Assembly: GCA_949358305.1 (NCBI GenBank)
Contig: CASHSZ010000020.1
Span: 1-64,000, forward strand
DNA: 64,000 nt
DNA from: Strigamia acuminata
Lineage: Eukaryota; Arthropoda; Chilopoda; Geophilomorpha; Linotaeniidae
Direction: 5' to 3'
Part shown: positions 43,685-57,900 of the stretch, in pieces
How positions within the stretch are numbered: position 1 is the stretch's first letter
Layout of the letters: every line of letters begins with the position of its first letter
Position numbers and translations under genes: made by a program
Notes under the pieces: model-generated
What the model was told of the DNA's origin: nothing
What the model saw: the letters and a program-made list of their open reading frames with translations, nothing else
Database searches by the model: none

Positions 43685-45425
43685 TGTTGCCAGCAAGCAG
43701 TGATTGCTGCAAGGACTGGCAACTCAAGCACCTCGTAATAAACATTCGAGCGATCAAATCTTCGCACAGCACTTTTCACCACCCGACTCGATTGAACCCA
43801 TTCTGACATCTGATAACGCATATCATGTTTTCTGACTTGGCCACCATTGTCCTCTCCATGTCGACCAAAACTCGAGAACCTGGCTTTTGCTTTAAACATG
43901 ACTGTTGGCGGATATTCGGGCTCGAATATCAATCTCGTCTATCATAAATCAAAGATGGCGCAGATTCGAATCTCGCGCTCGTGTGCAGACGAAAAGAGAC
44001 ACTCGTTCTTACTTACGAACAAAAATAAAACCGATGTTTAATCGTTCAAATCAAAACTATAACTGTTATTACAATGTGCAAACTCGTGCCACGGTCTCTA
44101 ATAACAATAAACGTCAATACGACAGCATTATTAATAAAATAGATAACAATATATCAAAAAGCCAATGTCTCAAAACGGCCTCCGTACAACAAAACAAGAA
44201 CGGCCGTTGAGAGTTCAAATTACACCAAAAAACTTGTCTCTAATATCGAAAATTGTGCATATAAATAACCCAAACCCTAATGATTATTTAATGCCACGAA
44301 AATGAATTGAAAGAAGGTGCAAACCTTCAAAATTAAAATCTCAACGAACATTGAATGGAAATCTCAAAAACCCGAAAACTGCTACATTTCGCCACGAGAC
44401 GTCGCCTAATCAATGTCAACGAACACTTAATCTAATCAATCGCAATTCTCGCATCCCGGACATGGCCACTGTCAAAATACGAATAAAGAACCCAAATAAT
44501 GCATCCTCGACACTCCTTGTGCGCATTTAATAAAACTCTTGCATTGCACGGAATTAAATTCCCATCTCCCGCACCATACCCAATGCTATTCGCGGGCGAG
44601 TTAGAAAACCCGAACTCGACCGAAAAGATGCTCGATTCGCCAAATCACGTGACACTCGACCAAACGATTGAATCTTATCCGAAACACAAAACAACGAAAA
44701 AGTAATCAACTAATCAATTCGAAATCGTATTAAAATCACACAATAAAAACTTAAGTCGAACAAATCTCATTCTGAATCAAATTAAATCTCAAACGAAAAC
44801 GAGGCTCGTTGTACCAACTGTCTTCTAATGGCGGATCTAGCCGATCAACGCTCCTTGGTGACCAACGAAGCTTCGCCTCTGCCCAACGCTGAATCATCGG
44901 ATTTCAATCCACGGTAAAATACACCTAAAGCTATTTATTCAATCATCGGAGTTGTTTCTAACCTAATGCATTTAAATCTACAGGTTCAAACAACATCTTT
45001 CCGAGTGCGCTCCGACCAGACCAAACCGCTCGATAATCAACAACGACTTCGCCTTTCACTTTGAAACCCATCCTCGCCGTTATCTCCTTTAATTAGCGAC
45101 CCAATGCCCGCCTGTACCGTGTCAGATAAGTTCTCGAAAATTATTCAAACTAACCGGAACCGAAATTAAAAACCTTAACTTTTCCTTTGTAGATAAATCC
45201 GATGCCCGAACTTAACACAAGATGGCGTGACACGCCCGAATCTCAAACTACTGGCGAAAATTCTATGATTTAAGATTCTGCTGCGATATATTCCGACCAA
45301 TAAACAAAGATCCGAGTAGCTTACGACAAAGGAAAGAACAACATGAATATTCCATTGATTCAGGTAAAAAACTGAAGCTCTTTTTTCAACTTAACATTAT
45401 TTCTGTTGCGTTTCTGCTCGCAACA
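43685..45425 (-). repeat. TE2 5' LTR (1,741 bp)
   Basis: Copy of 36675-38415. The minus-strand transcript would start within it and run to the left LTR. Confidence 0.92.
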
Positions 45426-48400
45426 GAGATCAAAAGTCTATTCTTCCAAATCATTGGTTGGATGTTTCTAAAACTTACATTGGAGCCTTCTACTAGGGTT
45501 TAAACACTATTTCTGAACATTCAGAGACATTGGTCTTGTGGTGTTTGTGCTAAGTCAACTGTGATGAGATCAAAAGTCTATTCTCCCAAATCATTGGTTG
45601 GATGTTTCTAAAACTTACATTGGAGCCTTCTACTAAGGTTTAAACACTATTTCTGAACATTCAGAGACATTGGTCTAGTGGTGTTTGTGCTAAGTCAACT
45701 GTGATGTGAAAGAAGCTCAAAATTTTTTTTTCAAAATTTATTGCTTGGGTGTTGCTAAAACTTATATTGAAGGCTTCTACTAAGGTTTAAACACTATTTC
45801 TGAACATTCAGAGACATTGGTCTTGTGGTGTTTGTGCTAAGTCAACTGCGATGTGAAATGAGCTCAAAATTTTTTTTTCAAAATTTATTGCTTGGGTGTT
45901 GCTAAAACTTATATTGAAGGCTTCTACTAAGGTTTAAACACTATTTCTGAACATTCAGAGACATTGGACTTGTGGTGTTTGTGCTAAGTCAACTGTGATG
46001 AGATCAAAAGTCTATTCTCCCAAATCATCGGTTGGATGTTTCTAAAACTTACATTGGAGCCTTCTACTAAGGTTTAAACACTATTTCTGAACATTCAGAG
46101 ACATTGGTCTTGTGGTGTTTGTGCTAAGTCAACTGTGATGAGATCAAAAGTCTATTCTCTCAAATCATTGGTTGGATGTTTCTAAAACTTACATTGGAGC
46201 CTTCTACTAAGGTTTAAACACTATTTCTGAACATTCAGAGACATTGGTCTTGTGGTGTTTGTGCTAAGTCAACTGTGATGAGATCAAAAGTCTATTCTCC
46301 CAAATCATCGGTTGAATGTTTCTAAAACTTACATTGGAGCCTTCTACTAAGGTTTAAACACTATTTCTGAACATTCAGAGACATTGGTCTTGTGGTGTTT
46401 GTGCTAAGTCAACTGTGATGAGATCAAAAGTCTATTCTCCCAAATCATTGGTTGGATGTTTCTAAAACTTACATTGGAGCCTTCTACTAAGGTTTAAACA
46501 CTATTTCTGAACATTCAGAGACATTGGTCTTGTGGTGTTTGTGCTAAGTCAACTGTGATGAGATCAAAAGTCTATTCTCCCAAATCATTGGTTGGATGTT
46601 TCTAAAACTTACATTAGAGCCTTCTACTAGGGTTTAAACACTATTTCTGAACATTCAGAGACATTGGTCTTGTGGTGTTTGTGCTAAGTCAACTGTGATG
46701 AGATCAAAAGTCTATTCTCCCAAATCATTGGTTGGATGTTTCTAAAACTTACATTGGAGCCTTCTACTAAGGTTTAAACACTATTTCTGAACATTCAGAG
46801 ACATTGGTCTTGTGGTGTTTGTGCTAAGTCAACTGTGATGTGAAAGAAGCTCAAAATTTTTTTTTCAAAATTTATTGCTTGGGTGTTGCTAAAACTTATA
46901 TTGAAGGCTTCTACTAAGGTTTAAACACTATTTCTGAACATTCAGAGACATTGGTCTTGTGGTGTTTGTGCTAAGTCAACTGCGATGTGAAATGAGCTCA
47001 AAATTTTTTTTTCAAAATTTATTGCTTGGGTGTTGCTAAAACTTATATTGAAGGCTTCTACTAAGGTTTAAACACTATTTCTGAGCATTCAGAGACATTG
47101 GACTTGTGGTGTTTGTGCTAAGTCAACTGTGATGAGATCAAAAGTCTATTCTCCCAAATCATCGGTTGGATGTTTCTAAAACTTACATTGGAGCCTTCTA
47201 CTAAGGTTTAAACACTATTTCTGAACATTCAGAGACATTGGTCTTGTGGTGTTTGTGCTAAGTCAACTGTGATGAGATCAAAAGTCTATTCTCCCAAATC
47301 ATTGGTTGGATGTTTCTAAAACTTACATTGGAGCCTTCTACTAAGGTTTAAACACTATTTCTGAACATTCAGAGACATTGGTCTTGTGGTGTTTGTGCTA
47401 AGTCAACTGTGATGAGATCAAAAGTCTATTCTCCCAAATCATCGGTTGAATGTTTCTAAAACTTACATTGGAGCCTTCTACTAAGGTTTAAACACTATTT
47501 CTGAACATTCAGAGACATTGGTCTTGTGGTGTTTGTGCTAAGTCAACTGTGATGAGATCAAAAGTTTATTCTCCCAAATCATCGGTTGAATGTTTCTAAA
47601 ACTTACATTGGAGCCTTCTACTAAAGTTTAAACACTATTTCTGAACATTCAGAGACATTGGTCTTGTGGTGTTTGTGCTAAGTCAACTGTGATGAGATCA
47701 AAAGTCTATTCTCCCAAATCATCGGTTGGATGTTTCTAAAACTTACATTGGAGCCTTCTACTAAGGTTTAAACACTATTTCTAAACATTCAGAGACATTG
47801 GTCTTGTGGTGTTTGTGCTAAGTCAACTGCGATGTGAAATATGCTCAAAATTTTTTTTTCAAAATTTATTGCTTGGGTGTTGCTAAAACTTATATTGAAG
47901 GCTTCTACTAAGGTTTAAAAACTATTTCTAAACATTCAGAGACATTGGACTTGTGGTGTTTGTGCTAAGTCAACTGTGATGAGATCAAAAGTCTATTCTT
48001 TCAAATCATTGGTTGGATGTTTCTAAAACTTACATTGGAGCCTTCTACTAAGGTTTAAACACTATTTCTGAACATTCAGAGACATTGGTCTTGTGGTGTT
48101 TGTGCTAAGTCAACTGTGATGAGATCAAAAGTCTATTCTCCCAAATCATTGGTTGGATGTTTCTAAAACTTACATTGGAGCCTTCTACTAAGGTTTAAAC
48201 ACTATTTCTGAACATTCAGAGACATTGGTCTTGTGGTGTTTGTGCTAAGTCAACTGCGATGTGAAATGAGCTCAAAATTTTTTTTTCAAAATTTATTGCT
48301 TGGGTGTTGCTAAAACTTATATTGAAGGCTTCTACTAAGGTTTAAACACTATTTCTGAGCATTCAGAGACATTGGACTTGTGGTGTTTGTGCTAAGTCAA

Positions 48401-50560
48401 CTGTGATGAGATCAAAAGTCTATTCTCCCAAATCATCGGTTGGATGTTTCTAAAACTTACATTGGAGCCTTCTACTAAGGTTTAAACACTATTTCTGAAC
48501 ATTCAGAGACATTGGTCTTGTGGTGTTTGTGCTAAGTCAACTGTGATGAGATCAAAAGTCTATTCTCCCAAATCATTGGTTGGATGTTTCTAAAACTTAC
48601 ATTGGAGCCTTCTACTAAGGTTTAAACACTATTTCTGAACATTCAGAGACATTGGTCTTGTGGTGTTTGTGCTAAGTCAACTGTGATGAGATCAAAAGTC
48701 TATTCTCCCAAATCATCGGTTGAATGTTTCTAAAACTTACATTGGAGCCTTCTACTAAGGTTTAAACACTATTTCTGAACATTCAGAGACATTGGTCTTG
48801 TGGTGTTTGTGCTAAGTCAACTGTGATGAGATCAAAAGTCTATTCTCCCAAATCATCGGTTGGATGTTTCTAAAACTTACATTGGAGCCTTCTACTAAGG
48901 TTTAAACACTATTTCTGAACATTCAGAGACATTGGTCTTGTGGTGTTTGTGCTAAGTCAACTGTGATGAGATCAAAAGTCTATTCTCCCAAATCATCGGT
49001 TGGATGTTTCTAAAACTTACATTGGAGCCTTCTACTAAGGTTTAAACACTATTTCTAAACATTCAGAGACATTGGTCTTGTGGTGTTTGTGCTAAGTCAA
49101 CTGCGATGTGAAATATGCTCAAAATTTTTTTTTCAAAATTTATTGCTTGGGTGTTGCTAAAACTTATATTGAAGGCTTCTACTAAGGTTTAAAAACTATT
49201 TCTAAACATTCAGAGACATTGGACTTGTGGTGTTTGTGCTAAGTCAACTGTGATGAGATCAAAAGTCTATTCTCCCAAATCATTGGTTGGATGTTTCTAA
49301 AACTTACATTGGAGCCTTCTACTAAGGTTTAAACACTATTTCTGAACATTCAGAGACATTGGTCTTGTGGTGTTTGTGCTAAGTCAACTGTGATGAGATC
49401 AAAAGTCTATTCTCCCAAATCATTGGTTGGATGTTTCTAAAACTTACATTGGAGCCTTCTACTAAGGTTTAAACACTATTTCTGAACATTCAGAGACATT
49501 GGTCTTGTGGTGTTTGTGCTAAGTCAACTGTGATGAGATCAAAAGTCTATTCTCCCAAATCATCGGTTGAATGTTTCTAAAACTTACATTGGAGCCTTCT
49601 ACTAAGGTTTAAACACTATTTCTGAACGTTCAGAGACATTGGTCTTGTGGTGTTTGTGCTAAGTCAACTGTGATGAGATCAAAAGTCTATTCAACCAAAT
49701 CATCGCTTGGATGTTGCTAAAACTTACATTGAAGGCTTCTACTAAGGTTTAAACACTATTTCTGAACATCCAGAGACATTGGTCTTGTGGTGTTTGTGCT
49801 AAGTCAACTGTGATGAGATCAAAAGTCTATTCTCCCAAATCATCGGTTGGATGTTTCTAAAACTTACATTGGAGCCTTCTACTAAGGTTTAAACACTATT
49901 TCTGAACATTCAGAGACATTGGTCTTGTGGTGTTTGTGCTAAGTCAACTGTGATGAGATCAAAAGTCTATTCTTCCAAATCATTGGTTGGATGTTTCTAA
50001 AACTTACATTGGAGCCTTCTACTAGGGTTTAAACACTATTTCTGAACATTCAGAGACATTGGTCTTGTGGTGTTTGTGCTAAGTCAACTGTGATGAGATC
50101 AAAAGTCTATTCTCCCAAATCATTGGTTGGATGTTTCTAAAACTTACATTGGAGCCTTCTACTAAGGTTTAAACACTATTTCTGAACATTCAGAGACATT
50201 GGTCTAGTGGTGTTTGTGCTAAGTCAACTGTGATGTGAAAGAAGCTCAAAATTTTTTTTTCAAAATTTATTGCTTGGGTGTTGCTAAAACTTATATTGAA
50301 GGCTTCTACTAAGGTTTAAACACTATTTCTGAACATTCAGAGACATTGGTCTTGTGGTGTTTGTGCTAAGTCAACTGCGATGTGAAATGAGCTCAAAATT
50401 TTTTTTTCAAAATTTATTGCTTGGGTGTTGCTAAAACTTATATTGAAGGCTTCTACTAAGGTTTAAACACTATTTCTGAACATTCAGAGACATTGGACTT
50501 GTGGTGTTTGTGCTAAGTCAACTGTGATGAGATCAAAAGTCTATTCTCCCAAATCATCGG

Positions 50561-52520
50561 TTGGATGTTTCTAAAACTTACATTGGAGCCTTCTACTAAG
50601 GTTTAAACACTATTTCTGAACATTCAGAGACATTGGTCTTGTGGTGTTTGTGCTAAGTCAACTGTGATGAGATCAAAAGTCTATTCTCCCAAATCATTGG
50701 TTGGATGTTTCTAAAACTTACATTGGAGCCTTCTACTAAGGTTTAAACACTATTTCTGAACATTCAGAGACATTGGTCTTGTGGTGTTTGTGCTAAGTCA
50801 ACTGTGATGAGATCAAAAGTCTATTCTCCCAAATCATTGGTTGGATGTTTCTAAAACTTACATTGGAGCCTTCTACTAAGGTTTAAACACTATTTCTGAA
50901 CATTCAGAGACATTGGTCTTGTGGTGTTTGTGCTAAGTCAACTGTGATGAGATCAAAATTCTATTCTCCCAAATCATTGGTTGGTTGTTTCTAAAACTTA
51001 CATTGGAGCCTTCTACTAGGGTTTAAACACTATTTCTGAACATTCAGAGACATTGGTCTTGTGGTGTTTGTGCTAAGTCAACTGTGATGAGATCAAAAGT
51101 CTATTCTCCCAAATCATTGGTTGGATGTTTCTAAAACTTACATTGGAGCCTTCTACTAAGGTTTAAACACTATTTCTGAACGTTCAGAGACATTGGTCTT
51201 GTGGTGTTTGTGCTAAGTCAACTGTGATGAGATCAAAAGTCTATTCAACCAAATCATCGCTTGGATGTTGCTAAAACTTACATTGAAGGCTTCTACTAAG
51301 GTTTAAACACTATTTCTGAACATCCAGAGACATTGGTCTTGTGGTGTTTGTGCTAAGTCAACTGTGATGAGATCAAAAGTCTATTCTCCCAAATCATCGG
51401 TTGGATGTTTCTAAAACTTACATTGGAGCCTTCTACTAAGGTTTAAACACTATTTCTGAACATTCAGAGACATTGGTCTTGTGGTGTTTGTGCTAAGTCA
51501 ACTGTGATGAGATCAAAAGTCTATTCTCCCAAATCATTGGTTGGATGTTTCTAAAACTTACATTGGAGCCTTCTACTAAGGTTTAAACACTATTTCTGAA
51601 CATTCAGAGACATTGGTCTTGTGGTGTTTGTGCTAAGTCAACTGTGATGAGATCAAAAGTCTATTCTCCCAAATCATTGGTTGGATGTTTCTAAAACTTA
51701 CATTGGAGCCTTCTACTAAGGTTTAAACACTATTTCTGAACATTCAGAGACATTGGTCTTGTGGTGTTTGTGCTAAGTCAACTGTGATGAGATCAAAAGT
51801 CTATTCTCCCAAATCATTGGTTGGATGTTTCTAAAACTTACATTGGAGCCTTCTACTAAGGTTTAAACACTATTTCTGAACATTCAGAGACATTGGTCTT
51901 GTGGTGTTTGTGCTAAGTCAACTGTGATGAGATCAAAATTCTATTCTCCCAAATCATTGGTTGGTTGTTTCTAAAACTTACATTGGAGCCTTCTACTAGG
52001 GTTTAAACACTATTTCTGAACATTCAGAGACATTGGTCTTGTGGTGTTTGTGCTAAGTCAACTGTGATGAGATCAAAAGTCTATTCTCCCAAATCATTGG
52101 TTGGATGTTTCTAAAACTTACATTGGAGCCTTCTACTAAGGTTTAAACACTATTTCTGAACGTTCAGAGACATTGGTCTTGTGGTGTTTGTGCTAAGTCA
52201 ACTGTGATGAGATCAAAAGTCTATTCAACCAAATCATCGCTTGGATGTTGCTAAAACTTACATTGAAGGCTTCTACTAAGGTTTAAACACTATTTCTGAA
52301 CATCCAGAGACATTGGTCTTGTGGTGTTTGTGCTAAGTCAACTGTGATGAGATCAAAAGTCTATTCTCCCAAATCATCGGTTGGATGTTTCTAAAACTTA
52401 CATTGGAGCCTTCTACTAAGGTTTAAACACTATTTCTGAACATTCAGAGACATTGGTCTTGTGGTGTTTGTGCTAAGTCAACTGTGATGAGATCAAAAGT
52501 CTATTCTCCCAAATCATTGG
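50561..52520. repeat. 980-bp higher-order repeat, two copies
   Basis: Seven A monomers per copy, no B. The private variants GATCAAAATTCTATTC with GGTTGGTTG (50955, 51935), CTACTAGGG, and the CGTTCAGAG monomer (51181, 52161) recur at exactly 980. Similarity continues to about 52655. Confidence 0.88.
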
Positions 52521-54929
52521 TTGGATGTTTCTAAAACTTACATTGGAGCCTTCTACTAAGGTTTAAACACTATTTCTGAACATTCAGAGACATTGGTCTT
52601 GTGGTGTTTGTGCTAAGTCAACTGTGATGAGATCAAAAGTCTATTCTCCCAAATCATCGGTTGAATGTTTCTAAAACTTACATTGGAGCCTTCTACTAAG
52701 GTTTAAACACTATTTCTGAACATTCAGAGACATTGGTCTTGTGGTGTTTGTGCTAAGTCAACTGTGATGAGATCAAAAGTCTATTCTCCCAAATCATCGG
52801 TTGAATGTTTCTAAAACTTACATTGGAGCCTTCTACTAAGGTTTAAACACTATTTCTGAACATTCAGAGACATTGGTCTTGTGGTGTTTGTGCTAAGTCA
52901 ACTGTGATGAGATCAAAAGTTTATTCTCCCAAATCATCGGTTGAATGTTTCTAAAACTTACATTGGAGCCTTCTACTAAAGTTTAAACACTATTTCTGAA
53001 CATTCAGAGACATTGGTCTTGTGGTGTTTGTGCTAAGTCAACTGTGATGAGATCAAAAGTCTATTCTCCCAAATCATCGGTTGGATGTTTCTAAAACTTA
53101 CATTGGAGCCTTCTACTAAGGTTTAAACACTATTTCTAAACATTCAGAGACATTGGTCTTGTGGTGTTTGTGCTAAGTCAACTGCGATGTGAAATATGCT
53201 CAAAATTTTTTTTTCAAAATTTATTGCTTGGGTGTTGCTAAAACTTATATTGAAGGCTTCTACTAAGGTTTAAAAACTATTTCTAAACATTCAGAGACAT
53301 TGGACTTGTGGTGTTTGTGCTAAGTCAACTGTGATGAGATCAAAAGTCTATTCTCCCAAATCATTGGTTGGATGTTTCTAAAACTTACATTGGAGCCTTC
53401 TACTAAGGTTTAAACACTATTTCTGAACATTCAGAGACATTGGTCTTGTGGTGTTTGTGCTAAGTCAACTGTGATGAGATCAAAAGTCTATTCTCCCAAA
53501 TCATTGGTTGGATGTTTCTAAAACTTACATTGGAGCCTTCTACTAAGGTTTAAACACTATTTCTGAACATTCAGAGACATTGGTCTTGTGGTGTTTGTGC
53601 TAAGTCAACTGTGATGAGATCAAAAGTCTATTCTCCCAAATCATCGGTTGAATGTTTCTAAAACTTACATTGGAGCCTTCTACTAAGGTTTAAACACTAT
53701 TTCTGAACATTCAGAGACATTGGTCTTGTGGTGTTTGTGCTAAGTCAACTGTGATGAGATCAAAAGTCTATTCTCCCAAATCATCGGTTGAATGTTTCTA
53801 AAACTTACATTGGAGCCTTCTACTAAGGTTTAAACACTATTTCTGAACATTCAGAGACATTGGTCTTGTGGTGTTTGTGCTAAGTCAACTGTGATGAGAT
53901 CAAAAGTCTATTCTCCCAAATCATCGGTTGGATGTTTCTAAAACTTACATTGGAGCCTTCTACTAAGGTTTAAACACTATTTCTAAACATTCAGAGACAT
54001 TGGTCTTGTGGTGTTTGTGCTAAGTCAACTGCGATGTGAAATATGCTCAAAATTTTTTTTTCAAAATTTATTGCTTGGGTGTTGCTAAAACTTATATTGA
54101 AGGCTTCTACTAAGGTTTAAAAACTATTTCTAAACATTCAGAGACATTGGACTTGTGGTGTTTGTGCTAAGTCAACTGTGATGAGATCAAAAGTCTATTC
54201 TCCCAAATCATTGGTTGGATGTTTCTAAAATTTACATTGGAGCCTTCTACTAAGGTTTAAACACTATTTCTGAACATTCAGAGACATTGGTCTTGTGGTG
54301 TTTGTGCTAAGTCAACTGTGATGAGATCAAAAGTCTATTCTCCCAAATCATTGGTTGGATGTTTCTAAAACTTACATTGGAGCCTTCTACTAAGGTTTAA
54401 ACACTATTTCTGAACATTCAGAGACATTGGTCTTGTGGTGTTTGTACTAAGTCAACTGTGATGAGATCAAAAGTCTATTCTCCCAAATCATCGGTTGAAT
54501 GTTTCTAAAACTTACATTGGAGCCTTCTACTAAGGTTTAAACACTATTTCTGAACATTCAGAGACATTGGTCTTGTGGTGTTTGTGCTAAGTCAACTGTG
54601 ATGAGATCAAAAGTCTATTCTCCCAAATCATTGGTTGGATGTTTCTAAAACTTACATTGGAGCCTTCTACTAAGGTTTAAACACTATTTCTGAACATTCA
54701 GAGACATTGGTCTTGTGGTGTTTGTGCTAAGTCAACTGTGATGAGATCAAAAGTCTATTCTCCCAAATCATCGGTTGAATGTTTCTAAAACTTACATTGG
54801 AGCCTTCTACTAAAGTTTAAACACTATTTCTGAACATTCAGAGACATTGGTCTTGTGGTGTTTGTGCTAAGTCAACTGTGATGAGATCAAAAGTCTATTC
54901 TCCCAAATCATCGGTTGGATGTTTCTAAA

Positions 54930-57900
54930 ACTTACATTGGAGCCTTCTACTAAGGTTTAAACACTATTTCTAAACATTCAGAGACATTGGTCTTGTGGTG
55001 TTTGTGCTAAGTCAACTGCGATGTGAAATATGCTCAAAATTTTTTTTTCAAAATTTATTGCTTGGGTGTTGCTAAAACTTATATTGAAGGCTTCTACTAA
55101 GGTTTAAAAACTATTTCTAAACATTCAGAGACATTGGACTTGTGGTGTTTGTGCTAAGTCAACTGTGATGAGATCAAAAGTCTATTCTCCCAAATCATTG
55201 GTTGGATGTTTCTAAAACTTACATTGGAGCCTTCTACTAAGGTTTAAACACTATTTCTGAACATTCAGAGACATTGGTCTTGTGGTGTTTGTGCTAAGTC
55301 AACTGTGATGAGATCAAAAGTCTATTCTCCCAAATCATCGGTTGAATGTTTCTAAAACTTACATTGGAGCCTTCTACTAAAGTTTAAACACTATTTCTGA
55401 ACATTCAGAGACATTGGTCTTGTGGTGTTTGTGCTAAGTCAACTGTGATGAGATCAAAAGTCTATTCTCCCAAATCATCGGTTGGATGTTTCTAAAACTT
55501 ACATTGGAGCCTTCTACTAAGGTTTAAAGACTATTTCTAAACATTCAGAGACATTGGTCTTGTGGTGTTTGTGCTAAGTCAACTGCGATGTGAAATATGC
55601 TCAAAATTTTTTTTTCAAAATTTATTGCTTGGGTGTTGCTAAAACTTATATTGAAGGCTTCTACTAAGGTTTAAAAACTATTTCTAAACATTCAGAGACA
55701 TTGGACTTGTGGTGTTTGTGCTAAGTCAACTGTGATGAGATCAAAAGTCTATTATCCCAAATCATCGGTTGGATGTTTCTAAAACTTACATTGGAGCCTT
55801 CTACTAAGGTTTAAACACTATTTCTAAACATTCAGAGACATTGGTCTTGTGGTGTTTGTGCTAAGTCAACTGCGATGTGAAATATGCTCAAAATTTTTTT
55901 TTCAAAATTTATTGCTTGGGTGTTGCTAAAACTTATATTGAAGGCTTCTACTAAGGTTTAAAAACTATTTCTAAACATTCAGAGACATTGGTCTTGTGGT
56001 GTTTGTGCTAAGTCAACTGTGATGAGATCAAAAGTCTATTCTCCCAAATCATTGGTTGGATGTTTCTAAAACTTACATTGGAGCCTTCTACTAAGGTTTA
56101 AACACTATTTCTAAACATTCAGAGACATTGGTCTTGTGGTGTTTGTGCTAAGTCAACTGCGATGTGAAATATGCTCAAAATTTTTTTTTCAAAATTTATT
56201 GCTTGGGTGTTGCTAAAACTTACATTGGAGCCTTCTACTAAGGTTTAAACACTATTTCTGAACATTCAGAGACATTGGTCTTGTGGTGTTTGTGCTAAGT
56301 CAACTGTGATGAGATCAAAAGTCTATTCTCCCAAATCATTGGTTGGATGTTTCTAAAACTTACATTGGAGCCTTCTACTAAGGTTTAAACACTATTTCTG
56401 AACATTCAGAGACATTGGTCTTGTGGTGTTTGTGCTAAGTCAACTGTGATGAGATCAAAAGTCTATTCTCCCAAATCATTGGTTGGATGTTTCTAAAACT
56501 TACATTGGAGCCTTCTACTAGGGTTTAAACACTATTTCTGAACATTCAGAGACATTGGTCTTGTGGTGTTTGTGCTAAGTCAACTGTGATGAGATCAAAA
56601 GTCTATTCTCCCAAATCATTGGTTGGATGTTTCTAAAACTTACATTGGAGCCTTCTACTAAGGTTTAAACACTATTTCTGAACATTCAGAGACATTGGTC
56701 TTGTGGTGTTTGTGCTAAGTCAACTGTGATGTGAAAGAAGCTCAAAATTTTTTTTTCAAAATTTATTGCTTGGGTGTTGCTAAAACTTATATTGAAGGCT
56801 TCTACTAAGGTTTAAACACTATTTCTGAACATTCAGAGACATTGGTCTTGTGGTGTTTGTGCTAAGTCAACTGTGATGAGATCAAAAGTCTATTCTCCCA
56901 AATCATTGGTTGGATGTTTCTAAAACTTACATTGGAGCCTTCTACTAGGGTTTAAACACTATTTCTGAACATTCAGAGACATTGGTCTTGTGGTGTTTGT
57001 GCTAAGTCAACTGTGATGAGATCAAAAGTCTATTCTCCCAAATCATTGGTTGGATGTTTCTAAAACTTACATTGGAGCCTTCTACTAAGGTTTAAACACT
57101 ATTTCTGAACATTCAGAGACATTGGTCTTGTGGTGTTTGTGCTAAGTCAACTGTGATGTGAAAGAAGCTCAAAATTTTTTTTTCAAAATTTATTGCTTGG
57201 GTGTTACTAAAACTTATATTGAAGGCTTCTACTAAGGTTTAAACACTATTTCTGAACATTCAGAGACATTGGTCTTGTGGTGTTTGTGCTAAGTCAACTG
57301 TGATGAGATCAAAAGTCTATTCTCCCAAATCATTGGTTGGATGTTTCTAAAACTTACATTGGAGCCTTCTACTAAGGTTTAAACACTATTTCTGAACATT
57401 CAGAGACATTGGTCTTGTGGTGTTTGTGCTAAGTCAACTGTGATGAGATCAAAAGTCTATTCTCCCAAATCATCGGTTGGATGTTTCTAAAACTTACATT
57501 GGAGCCTTCTACTAAGGTTTAAACACTATTTCTGAACATTCAGAGACATTGGTCTTGTGGTGTTTGTGCTAAGTCAACTGTGATGAGATCAAAAGTCTAT
57601 TCTCCCAAATCATCGGTTGAATGTTTCTAAAACTTACATTGGAGCCTTCTACTAAGGTTTAAACACTATTTCTAAACATTCAGAGACATTGGTCTTGTGG
57701 TGTTTGTGCTAAGTCAACTGCGATGTGAAATATGCTCAAAATTTTTTTTTCAAAATTTATTGCTTGGGTGTTGCTAAAACTTATATTGAAGGCTTCTACT
57801 AAGGTTTAAAAACTATTTCTAAACATTCAGAGACATTGGACTTGTGGTGTTTGTGCTAAGTCAACTGTGATGAGATCAAAAGTCTATTCTCCCAAATCAT

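Larger units (their letters stand above)
36675..45425 (-). mobile_element. TE2: LARD-like non-autonomous LTR retrotransposon, 8,751 bp
   Basis: 1,741-bp LTRs at 36675-38415 and 43685-45425 (offset 7,010; no difference found by eye) bear TGTTGC..GCAACA ends and a 4-bp target duplication. The 5,269-bp interior has no frame with gag, protease, RT or integrase motifs. Large LTRs, a long non-coding interior and a recent insertion match the LARD class, which moves with enzymes from other elements. The minus orientation is inferred from a tRNA-like PBS next to the right LTR and the purine-rich GGTGGGAGCGA (minus strand) next to the left one. TE1 is not an obvious helper, because LTR and PBS differ. 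Confidence 0.9.

Noticed and set aside
43324-43932. 202-codon minus-strand frame at the right LTR of TE2
   Set aside because: It starts inside the LTR, crosses the PBS region and has no domain; the N-terminal half occurs also at the left LTR. Kept only as a note on a basic segment after the PBS.
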